From: an uncultured Oscillibacter sp.
GTDB lineage: Bacteria > Bacillota > Clostridia > Oscillospirales > Oscillospiraceae
Reading direction: 5' to 3'
DNA: 12,642 nt
Assembly: GCA_910585165.1 (NCBI GenBank)
Contig: CAJUBX010000069.1
Location: 1 to 12,642 of the forward strand
The translations under genes and the position numbers were made by a program. A model generated the notes under the pieces. The model made no database searches and was not told where the DNA came from. It saw only the letters and a list, made by a program, of their open reading frames with translations. This document shows, piece by piece, positions 7,222 through 12,642 of the stretch. The stretch's first letter is position 1. The number at the start of each line of letters is the position of its first letter.

Positions 7222-7998
7222 TTACTTCCCAGGGATCTCCCCCACGCCTTTCAAAATGAATTTGGGCCGGTAGGGATACTCCTCGCAGGTCTCCCGGGAG
7301 GACACGCCGGAGAGGACCAGGACGGTGTCCAGGCCCGTCTCGATGCCGGCGATGATGTCCGTGTCCATCCGGTCCCCGATCATCACCGCGTTTTCGGAGT
7401 GGACCCCCAGCATCCGCAGGCCGGTGCGCATCATCAAAGGGTTGGGCTTGCCCACGAAATAGGCGTTTTTGTCCGTGGCCAGCTCGATGGGGGCGATGAG
7501 GGCCCGGCAGGCCGGGACAATGCCCGCCTCCGCCGGGGCGGTCAGGTCCGGGTTGGTCCCGATGAGCTTGGCCCCGGCGTTCACCAGGCGGATGGCCTTG
7601 GTGATCTGCTCCAGGTTATAGGCGGAGGACTCGCCCACCACCACATAGTCCGGGTTCACGTCGTTGTAGGTGATGCCCTTATCATAGAGGGCGTTGGTGA
7701 TGCCGTGCTCCCCCACCACATAGGCGCTGCATCCGGGGGCCTGGCTGTCCAGGAAATGCGCCGTGGCCAGGGCGCTGGTGTAAAAGTGGGACTCGTCCAC
7801 ATCCAGCCCCATCCGGGCCAGCTTCTGCTGGAGCTCCTTGGGGGTGTACTGGCTGGAGTTCGTCAGGAACAGGTAATTTTTTCCCTCCGCCCCCAGCCAC
7901 TCCACAAATTTTTTGACTCCTGGCAGAAGCTGGTTGCCGTGGTAAATCACGCCGTCCATATCGCAGATAAAGCCTTTTTTCTCTCTCAGTTGATCCAT
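7222..7998 (-). CDS. HAD-IIA (NagD-like) phosphatase
   Basis: 258-residue phosphatase of HAD subclass IIA. All four HAD motifs are intact: nucleophile and acid Asp13/Asp15 in DMDGVIYHG, Thr46-Asn47 in FLTNSS, Lys184 in GKPNP, and the Mg2+-binding GDRMDTD (208-214). The central segment between motifs II and III (about 60-180) is the large cap of the NagD/PhoN2-like group. The ATG has AGGAG 7 bases upstream. Characterised NagD enzymes dephosphorylate nucleoside monophosphates and other small phosphates; the true substrate here is unknown. It is divergent from the nucleoside-type ABC importer genes with about 300 bases between, so a role in nucleotide salvage is a reasonable guess from position only. 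Confidence 0.93.
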   Translation of the reverse strand: MDQLREKKGFICDMDGVIYHGNQLLPGVKKFVEWLGAEGKNYLFLTNSSQYTPKELQQKLARMGLDVDESHFYTSALATAHFLDSQAPGCSAYVVGEHGITNALYDKGITYNDVNPDYVVVGESSAYNLEQITKAIRLVNAGAKLIGTNPDLTAPAEAGIVPACRALIAPIELATDKNAYFVGKPNPLMMRTGLRMLGVHSENAVMIGDRMDTDIIAGIETGLDTVLVLSGVSSRETCEEYPYRPKFILKGVGEIPGK

Positions 7999-8058
7999 GG
8001 CCTACTCCTGTTGTCCCAGGGCGCGGGGCCCTGTGTAATAGAATGCTTCCTCCCCTAG

Positions 8059-8087
8059 AGTATCCCACATTCCGCCCGGTTTGTCAA
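8059..8087 (-). promoter_or_regulatory. Promoter of the HAD phosphatase gene
   Basis: On the minus strand a perfect TTGACA (8087-8082) is 17 bases from GATACT (8064-8059). The transcript leader would include a GC-rich hairpin near 8018-8033 (CAGGGC with GCCCTG) just ahead of the Shine-Dalgarno. Confidence 0.6.
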
Positions 8088-8122
8088 AGAAAATCGGGAA
8101 AAGTTTCCCCTTTTGCCGCCGT

Positions 8123-8167
8123 ACCTGGGTTTGGCATATCCGTCGAAATTGCCAGGAACCCCCAGGT
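8123..8167. repeat. 45-base irregular inverted repeat in the HAD-BMP intergenic region
   Basis: The outer arms ACCTGGG (8123-8129) and CCCAGGT (8161-8167) enclose an inner TGGCA (8132-8136) / TGCCA (8150-8154) pair, with small internal loops and a 13-base terminal loop. It lies between the two divergent promoters, so neither known transcript should contain it. The rest of the 8000-8302 gap holds those two promoters and their leaders. Confidence 0.45.
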
Positions 8168-8203
8168 TCTTCTTGTAAATTTCCAAAAACCTGAAAAAGC
8201 GCA

Positions 8204-8232
8204 TTGAACTTTCCTCCGCTTTCCTGTATAAT
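8204..8232 (+). promoter_or_regulatory. Promoter of the BMP-type importer operon
   Basis: TTGAAC (8204-8209) and a perfect TATAAT (8227-8232) are 17 bases apart. Transcription should start near 8239, giving a leader of about 64 bases, which is too short for a purine riboswitch aptamer plus expression platform. Confidence 0.8.
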
Positions 8233-8244
8233 CAGAATAAACCG

Positions 8245-8261
8245 GGAAGCGTTACGCTTCC
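8245..8261 (+). promoter_or_regulatory. Palindromic operator-like site just after the importer promoter
   Basis: GGAAGCGTTACGCTTCC has two 7-base arms around a 3-base centre and begins about 6 bases after the predicted transcription start. Symmetry, length and position fit an operator for a dimeric repressor of the LacI or GntR kind. It could also form a leader hairpin. The regulator is not in the window. Confidence 0.55.
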
Positions 8262-8302
8262 GTTCCCTTCCATACACATTTTTATTAAGGAGGAAAACCA
8301 GT

Positions 8303-9589
8303 ATGAAGAAGTTTCTTGCATTGCTGCTGTCTATGATTCTGGCCCTGAGTCTGGCCGCCTGCGGAGGCGGTTCCGGCCAGCCCTCCGGCGGCGGCCAGAG
8401 CGCCGAGCCCCAGCCCTCCGGCGGCGAGCCCTCCGGCGGCGAGCCCTCCGGCAGCGAGGCCAAGACCGTGAAGGTGGGCCTCATCTGCATCGGCGACGAG
8501 AACGACCAGGGCTACACCTACAACTTTATCCGCGGCAAGGAGGCCGCCACCGAGGCCCTGGCCGCCAAGGGCATCAACGTGGACTGGGCGGTCAAGTGGA
8601 ACATCGGCGAGGATTCCGGCTGCGAGGACGCCAACATCGATCTGGCGGACGAGGGCTGCGACCTCATCATCAACAACTCCTTCGGCTTTGAGCCCTTTAT
8701 GCTGAAGGTGGCTCCCGACTACCCCGAGATTGAGTTCATCGCCTGCACCAACCAGGCCTCCTGGGGCGACAGCCTGGAAAACACCCACAACGCCTTTGCC
8801 AACATTTACGAGGGCCGCTACCTTGCCGGCGTGGTGGCCGGCATGAAACTCCAGCAGATGATCGACGAGGGGACCATCTCCGCCGACCAGGCCGTCATTG
8901 GCTATGTGGGCGCGTTCTCCTTCGCAGAGGTCATCTCCGGCTTCACCTCTTACTTCCTGGGCGCCCGGAGCGTCTGCCCCAGCGTCACCATGAAGGTCCA
9001 GTTCGTGGGCTCCTGGTCCGACGCCACGGAGGAGGCCAACGCCGCCTCGGCCCTTGCCGACATGGGCTGCGTCATGATCTCCCAGCACTCCGACAACACC
9101 ACCCCCGCCACCACCGCAGAGGCCAAGGGCGTGTATCACACCGGCTATAACAACGACATGATCTCCGTGGCCCCCGGGGCCTCCCTCATCGGCACCCGGA
9201 TTGACTGGGCCCCCTACTTCGAGTACGCCATCGAGGCCGTCGCCAACGGCGAGAGCTTTGACCAGGACTGGTGCCACGGCATGGACATGAACGCCGTGGT
9301 CATGACGGACCTGAACGAGGCCATCGCCGCCCCCGGCACCGCCGAGAAGCTGGCGGAGGTGGAGGAGCAGCTCCGCTCCGGCAAGCTCCAGGTGTTCGAT
9401 ACCAGCACCTTCACCATTGACGGCAAGGCCCTGGAGAGCGCTTTCGCCCTGGATACCGACGGCGACTTCACCCCCGACTCTGAGGAGGCCGTGTTTGACG
9501 GCGCGTTCCACGAGTCCTACTTCCAGTCCGCTCCCTACTTTGCCCTCTCCATCGACGGCATCGAGTGGCTGAACTCCGCCTTCGGCTAA
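8303..9589 (+). CDS. BMP-family (PnrA-like) lipoprotein, ABC importer substrate-binding protein
   Basis: 428-residue extracytoplasmic lipoprotein that captures the substrate for the ABC importer encoded downstream. The lipobox SLAAC places the lipidated cysteine at residue 20. A Gly/Ser/Pro/Glu-rich tether follows to about 53, then the periplasmic-binding-protein fold. Family signatures include GDENDQGYTYNF (64-75, ligand-contact segment), CDLIINNSFGF, the AGVVAGM helix, the VGSWSDATEEANAASALADMG segment and GYNNDM. The C-terminus is longer than in typical members (about 350 residues) and contains an Asp-rich loop at 384-395. The ATG has AAGGAGG 9 bases upstream. Characterised relatives (PnrA, BmpA, NupN) bind purine or other nucleosides, so a nucleoside is the likely ligand; the exact one cannot be read off. 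Confidence 0.93.
   Translation: MKKFLALLLSMILALSLAACGGGSGQPSGGGQSAEPQPSGGEPSGGEPSGSEAKTVKVGLICIGDENDQGYTYNFIRGKEAATEALAAKGINVDWAVKWNIGEDSGCEDANIDLADEGCDLIINNSFGFEPFMLKVAPDYPEIEFIACTNQASWGDSLENTHNAFANIYEGRYLAGVVAGMKLQQMIDEGTISADQAVIGYVGAFSFAEVISGFTSYFLGARSVCPSVTMKVQFVGSWSDATEEANAASALADMGCVMISQHSDNTTPATTAEAKGVYHTGYNNDMISVAPGASLIGTRIDWAPYFEYAIEAVANGESFDQDWCHGMDMNAVVMTDLNEAIAAPGTAEKLAEVEEQLRSGKLQVFDTSTFTIDGKALESAFALDTDGDFTPDSEEAVFDGAFHESYFQSAPYFALSIDGIEWLNSAFG
8414..8458 (+). repeat. Three tandem 15-base repeats in the lipoprotein tether
   Basis: CCCTCCGGCGGCGAG occurs twice at 8414-8443, followed by a third copy with one change at 8444-8458. They encode Pro-Ser-Gly-Gly-Glu units (residues 38-52) in the flexible linker after the lipidated cysteine. 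Copy number could vary between strains by slippage without breaking the frame. Confidence 0.85.
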
Positions 9590-9595
9590 TCCCGC

Positions 9596-9784
9596 CCGGA
9601 GGACGAAATCAGCCTCCGGCCGAGAGTTTCGCTTTGCGAAACTGTTTATCGAAAACGAGATGAAACCCCTGATGGGTTATCTCCGCGCCAAGTGCCGCCG
9701 CAAGCAGCGGTTGCGCTCCGAAACGTGCCTGCGGGCACAGTCTCTCGCAGCTCTTTTCCTTTCCGATATCTTTCGGTGAACTGC
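9596..9784 (+). other. Multi-hairpin structured intergenic element in the importer operon
   Basis: The roughly 300 bases between the binding-protein and ATPase genes hold no convincing gene but many inverted repeats. They are: 9596-9602 with 9613-9619 (7 bp); CGAGAG 9621-9626 with CTCTCG 9742-9747 enclosing everything between them; TTTCGC 9627-9632 with GCGAAA 9636-9641; 9657-9661 plus 9664-9668 with 9674-9678 plus 9679-9683 (10 bp with a GA bulge); 9685-9688 with 9713-9716 closing an inner CCGC/GCGG; and 9725-9729 with 9734-9738. The nested arrangement looks like a multi-branched RNA rather than a single terminator. Two forward frames stay open for over 60 codons, but without start codon plus ribosome site. 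It could be an attenuator, a processing or stabilising element, or a copy of a dispersed intergenic repeat. Confidence 0.5.
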
Positions 9785-9797
9785 TTTTCTCAGCCAT

Positions 9798-9822
9798 AAG
9801 GGGGCCCTCGCGGCCCCCTTTT
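9798..9822 (+). terminator. Strong intrinsic terminator between binding-protein and ATPase genes
   Basis: AAGGGGGCC (9798-9806) pairs perfectly with GGCCCCCTT (9812-9820) around a 5-base loop and ends in TTTT. It should end most transcripts after the binding-protein gene, so the ATPase and permeases depend on read-through, or on a promoter I cannot see. A further 6-bp inverted repeat follows at 9844-9849 with 9864-9869. Confidence 0.9.
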
Positions 9823-9892
9823 CCTCTAACCATCCCGACTCCGCCCGGCTTTGTTTCCTGCCCGCCGGGACCTCTTAGAAAGGATGATCGCA

Positions 9893-11428
9893 TTGGAAAA
9901 CAACACCTGCGCCATTGAACTCCAGGGCATCACCAAGCGCTTCGGCGAGGTGGTGGCCAACGACGGCATCGACCTGAAGCTGAACCGGGGGGAAATCCTC
10001 TCCCTGCTGGGGGAGAACGGCAGCGGCAAAACCACCCTCATGAACATGCTCTCCGGCATCTACTTCCCGGACGAGGGCCAGATTTTCGTAAACGGCCGCC
10101 CCGTCTCCATCCGCTCCCCCAAGGACGCCTTTGCCCTTGGCATCGGCATGATTCACCAGCACTACAAGCTGGTGGACGTGTTTACCGCCGCGGAAAACAT
10201 CGTCCTGGGGCTGGAGGAGCCGGGGAAGCTGGACCTCAGGGCCGCGGAGGACAAGGTCCGGGGCATCTGCGAAAAGTACGGCTTTGACATCGACCCCGGC
10301 CAGAAGATTTACGACATGTCCGTCTCCCAGAAGCAGACGGTGGAAATCGTCAAGGTCCTCTACCGGGGGGCCGACATCCTGATTCTGGACGAGCCCACCG
10401 CCGTCCTCACCCCCCAGGAGACCGAGAAGCTCTTCGGCGTTCTCCGGGCCATGAAGGCCGATGGAAAGGCCATCGTCATCATCACCCACAAGCTCCATGA
10501 GGTCATGGCCCTCTCCGACAAGGTGGCCGTCCTCCGTAAGGGGAAGTACATCGGCACCGTGCGAACCGGCGAAACGACCCCCCAGGCCCTTACCGACATG
10601 ATGGTGGGCCACGCCGTGACGCTGAACATTGACCGTCCCCGGTACGAAAGGGCGGTGGAGCGGCTGGAGGTCAAGGGCCTCACCGTTCTGGACGGGGAAG
10701 GGGTCAAAAAGCTGGACAACGTCAGCTTTACCGCCATGGGCGGCGAAATCCTGGGCGTGGCGGGCATCGCCGGGTCCGGCCAGAAGGAGCTGCTGGAGGC
10801 CGTCTCCGGCCTCTGCCCGGTCAGCGGCGGGGAAATCCTCTACACCCCTGAGGGCAAGGCTCCCGTCAATCTGGTGGGCAAGACCCCCATGCAGATCCGC
10901 AAGGCCGGGGTGGCCATGGCCTTCGTTCCCGAGGACCGGCTGGGCATGGGGCTGGTGGGGTCCATGGGCATGACGGGCAATATGATGCTCCGCTCCTGGA
11001 AGAAGGGGCGGGGGGTGTTTCTCAACCGCAAGGACCCCAACGAGCTGGCCCTGCGGGTGTGGAAGGAGCTGGAGGTGGTGACCCCCGGCACGGACTTTCC
11101 CGTCCGCCGCATGTCCGGCGGCAACGTGCAGAAGGTGCTGGTGGGCCGGGAAATCGCCAGCGCCCCCTCGGTGCTGATGACCGCCTACGCGGTCCGGGGC
11201 CTGGACATCAACACCTCCTACACCATTTACAACCTGCTGACGGAGCAGAAGATGAAGGGCGTGGCCGTCATCTACGTGGGGGAGGACCTGGACGTGCTGC
11301 TGGAGCTGTGCGACCGGATTCTGGTCCTCTGCGGCGGCCGGGTCAGCGGCGTGGTGGACGCCCGCTCCGCTACCAAGGACCAGATCGGACTGCTGATGAC
11401 CCGTCTGGGCGGAAAGGAGGGCAAGTAA
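9893..11428 (+). CDS. ABC importer ATPase with two nucleotide-binding domains (BMP/nucleoside type)
   Basis: 511-residue cytoplasmic ATPase of the RbsA/NupO type, powering uptake through the two adjacent permeases. NBD1 has Walker A GENGSGKTT (40-48), Q-loop Gln89 (MIHQH), Walker B ILILDEPTA (162-170) and the H-loop His199. Its C-loop reads MSVSQKQ rather than LSGGQ. NBD2 has the altered Walker A usual for this class (GVAGIAGSGQKE, 288-299), signature MSGGNVQK (407-414) and a weak Walker B ending in AYAVRGLD (431-438). I place the start at TTG 9893, which has AAAGGA about 8 bases upstream. The in-frame ATG at 9884 would overlap that site and has none of its own. Its stop codon directly abuts the next gene's ATG. 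Confidence 0.93.
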   Translation: MENNTCAIELQGITKRFGEVVANDGIDLKLNRGEILSLLGENGSGKTTLMNMLSGIYFPDEGQIFVNGRPVSIRSPKDAFALGIGMIHQHYKLVDVFTAAENIVLGLEEPGKLDLRAAEDKVRGICEKYGFDIDPGQKIYDMSVSQKQTVEIVKVLYRGADILILDEPTAVLTPQETEKLFGVLRAMKADGKAIVIITHKLHEVMALSDKVAVLRKGKYIGTVRTGETTPQALTDMMVGHAVTLNIDRPRYERAVERLEVKGLTVLDGEGVKKLDNVSFTAMGGEILGVAGIAGSGQKELLEAVSGLCPVSGGEILYTPEGKAPVNLVGKTPMQIRKAGVAMAFVPEDRLGMGLVGSMGMTGNMMLRSWKKGRGVFLNRKDPNELALRVWKELEVVTPGTDFPVRRMSGGNVQKVLVGREIASAPSVLMTAYAVRGLDINTSYTIYNLLTEQKMKGVAVIYVGEDLDVLLELCDRILVLCGGRVSGVVDARSATKDQIGLLMTRLGGKEGK

Positions 11429-12523
11429 ATGAACCGTGAGAAGAAAATTCCCCTCATCCGCCTGTCCAAGCGGGACGGCATGGAGAGCTGGAAGGTCTGG
11501 TGCATCCGGGCTGGGTCCGTCCTCTTCGCCCTGGCGCTGGGGGCCCTGGTGATGGGCCTGGCGGGGGCCAACCCCGTCTCCGCTTACGGCGTCATGATCT
11601 CCGGCGCACTGGGGAAGAAAAGCGCCATCCGCCAGACGGTGAAAATCGCCGTCCCGCTGCTTGGCTGCGCCCTGGCTATCGCCCCCTGCTTCAAGATGCG
11701 CTTTTGGAACATCGGCGCGGAGGGGCAGATTACCGCCGGGGCCATTGCCGCCAGCTACTTCGCCCTCTTCTGGGCCGGCCGCCTGCCCTCTCCCGTGCTG
11801 CTTACGGTGATGGGCCTGGCGGGTGCGCTGGCGGGGGGCCTTTGGGCCCTGATTCCCGCCTTTTTCAAGGCCAGGTGGAACACCAACGAGACGCTGTTCA
11901 CCCTGATGATGAACTACATCGTCATCGGCGTGGTCCGCTGGCTCCAGGGAGGACCCTGGGAGGGCCGGAAGGGCTCCCAGATCATCCCCCAGTTCGACGA
12001 GGCCGCCTGCCTCCCCCGGGTGCTGGGGGTCCACTGCGGCTGGATCATCGTGCTGGTGCTGGTGGTGTTCATGCATGTCTACATGAACCACACGAAGCAC
12101 GGCTATGAAATCGCCGTTATCGGCGACAGCGTCAACACCGCCCGCTACGCCGGAATGAACGTGGGCCGGGTGATGATGCGGACCATGTTCCTCTCCGGGG
12201 CCATCAGCGGCATCGTGGGCTTCATCGTGGCCTCCGGGGCCAACAACACCCTGTACGACGGCGTGGCCGGGGGCGTGGGCTTCACCTCCATCACCGTTGC
12301 GTGGCTGAGCCAGCTCAACGCCTTCGCCATGGTGGGTATTTCCGTTTTGCTGGCGGTCTTGAGCAAGGGGGCGGAGACCCTTCAGACCCGCATGGCGGTG
12401 CCCACCTCCATCTCCGATATCATTACGGGCATTCTGCTTTTCTGCATGCTGGGCTGCGAGTTCTTCATCAACTACAAGCTGATCTTCCGCGGCGCGGGAA
12501 AAAAGGAGGCGCGGCATGGGTAA
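11429..12523 (+). CDS. ABC importer permease (BPD_transp_2, BMP/nucleoside type), first of two
   Basis: 364-residue integral membrane permease of the branched-chain / ribose / nucleoside importer superfamily. A basic N-terminus is followed by about eight to ten hydrophobic segments, the first at about 28-48 and the last at about 335-350. The hallmark RFWNIGAEGQITAGA (91-105, GAEGQ) and the NETLFTLMMNYI segment match this permease class. ATG follows the ATPase stop with no gap; AAAGGAGG lies 8 bases upstream, inside the ATPase gene, so the two should be translationally coupled. Its 3' end overlaps the next permease by 8 bases. It should pair with that second permease to form the channel. Confidence 0.93.
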   Translation: MNREKKIPLIRLSKRDGMESWKVWCIRAGSVLFALALGALVMGLAGANPVSAYGVMISGALGKKSAIRQTVKIAVPLLGCALAIAPCFKMRFWNIGAEGQITAGAIAASYFALFWAGRLPSPVLLTVMGLAGALAGGLWALIPAFFKARWNTNETLFTLMMNYIVIGVVRWLQGGPWEGRKGSQIIPQFDEAACLPRVLGVHCGWIIVLVLVVFMHVYMNHTKHGYEIAVIGDSVNTARYAGMNVGRVMMRTMFLSGAISGIVGFIVASGANNTLYDGVAGGVGFTSITVAWLSQLNAFAMVGISVLLAVLSKGAETLQTRMAVPTSISDIITGILLFCMLGCEFFINYKLIFRGAGKKEARHG

Positions 12524-12642
12524 CTTTATGAGCCTGTTTATCGCTCTCATCATCGCCGCCATCACCTACGGAACGCCGCTGCTCTTCGGCACCCTGGGGG
12601 AGATTCTGACGGAGAAGTCCGGCAATCTGAACCTGGGCGTGG
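12516..12642 (+). CDS. Second ABC importer permease, 3' end cut by window edge
   Basis: Only the first 42 codons are present. The reading starts MGNFMSLFIALIIAAITYGTP, a first membrane segment, and continues with FGTLGEILTEKSGNLNLGV. This matches the N-terminus of the second permease of BMP-type importers, whose consensus is close to LGE-x-x-E-x-SG-x-x-N-x-G-x-EG. AAGGAGG lies 6 bases before the ATG, and the start overlaps the end of the first permease by 8 bases, a usual arrangement for coupled membrane subunits. Confidence 0.9.
   Translation, partial: MGNFMSLFIALIIAAITYGTPLLFGTLGEILTEKSGNLNLGV

Noticed and set aside
7165..8058. Plus-strand open frame of 297 codons with a good AAGGAGG site before its ATG
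   Set aside because: The ribosome site is real, but almost all of the frame is antisense to the HAD phosphatase, which has all four catalytic motifs. The protein shows no domain and no plus-strand promoter is evident.
8233..8302. Purine riboswitch ahead of the nucleoside importer
   Set aside because: The leader is only about 64 bases and lacks the conserved purine-aptamer loops; only one short palindrome is present.
8285..9511. Minus-strand open frame of 408 codons
   Set aside because: Antisense to the binding-protein gene; Gly/His/Ala/Val-rich low-complexity translation typical of a shadow frame.
9668..9724. Hammerhead-ribozyme-like CTGATG ... GAAAC spacing
   Set aside because: The core reads CTGATGGG rather than CTGANGA, the bases between do not form the required stem II, and the CTGAT is the loop of another hairpin.
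9875..12565. Minus-strand open frame of 896 codons across the ATPase and permease genes
   Set aside because: It is antisense to three clearly recognised genes, is full of His/Gln/Gly/Pro as expected from the complement of G+C-rich codons, and has no recognisable domain.
1..12642. CRISPR arrays, tRNA or rRNA genes, insertion sequences, prophage genes
   Set aside because: I found no spaced direct repeats, tRNA-like cloverleaf, transposase motif or terminal inverted repeats with flanking duplications in reading the window.

Overview
This window looks like chromosomal DNA from an anaerobic, gut-type Clostridia, most likely in or near the Oscillospiraceae (the Flavonifractor / Lawsonibacter / Oscillibacter neighbourhood). 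That is an inference from four traits: G+C-rich coding sequence with strongly C/G-ending codons, short AT-rich intergenic regions with consensus TTGACA / TATAAT promoters, strong GGAGG ribosome-binding sites, and gene families typical of that group. I see no insertion sequence, phage gene, CRISPR array, tRNA or rRNA. There are ten genes, two of them cut by the window edges.

Left part (1-3033). A tryptophanase-family PLP lyase (minus strand, cut at the left edge) is divergent from a YheO/DauR-type PAS-HTH regulator (plus strand), with a good promoter for each gene in the shared intergenic region. The arrangement suggests the regulator controls the lyase. The lyase carries the tryptophanase-type Asp at the substrate-specificity position and has about 65 extra residues in two insertions. 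A strong bidirectional terminator separates the regulator from a convergent GNAT acetyltransferase.

Middle part (3218-7998). A DUF342/FapA-like protein (plus) converges on a two-gene minus-strand operon made of a FIST-domain sensor and a soluble methyl-accepting chemotaxis-like protein. The operon has a perfect consensus promoter. It looks like a cytoplasmic sensory module in which FIST could be the input partner of an MCP that has no sensor domain of its own. Next comes a HAD-IIA (NagD-like) phosphatase on the minus strand.

Right part (8000-12642). A BMP-family lipoprotein, a double-NBD ABC ATPase and two permeases (the second cut by the right edge) form a nucleoside-type ABC importer, as in the NupNOPQ / PnrABCDE systems. 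The binding-protein gene is separated from the ATPase gene by about 300 bases that hold several nested hairpins followed by a strong intrinsic terminator. The downstream transporter genes should therefore depend on read-through. This element is the least explained sequence in the window. The divergent HAD phosphatase could act on nucleotides in the same salvage context, but that link rests on position only.
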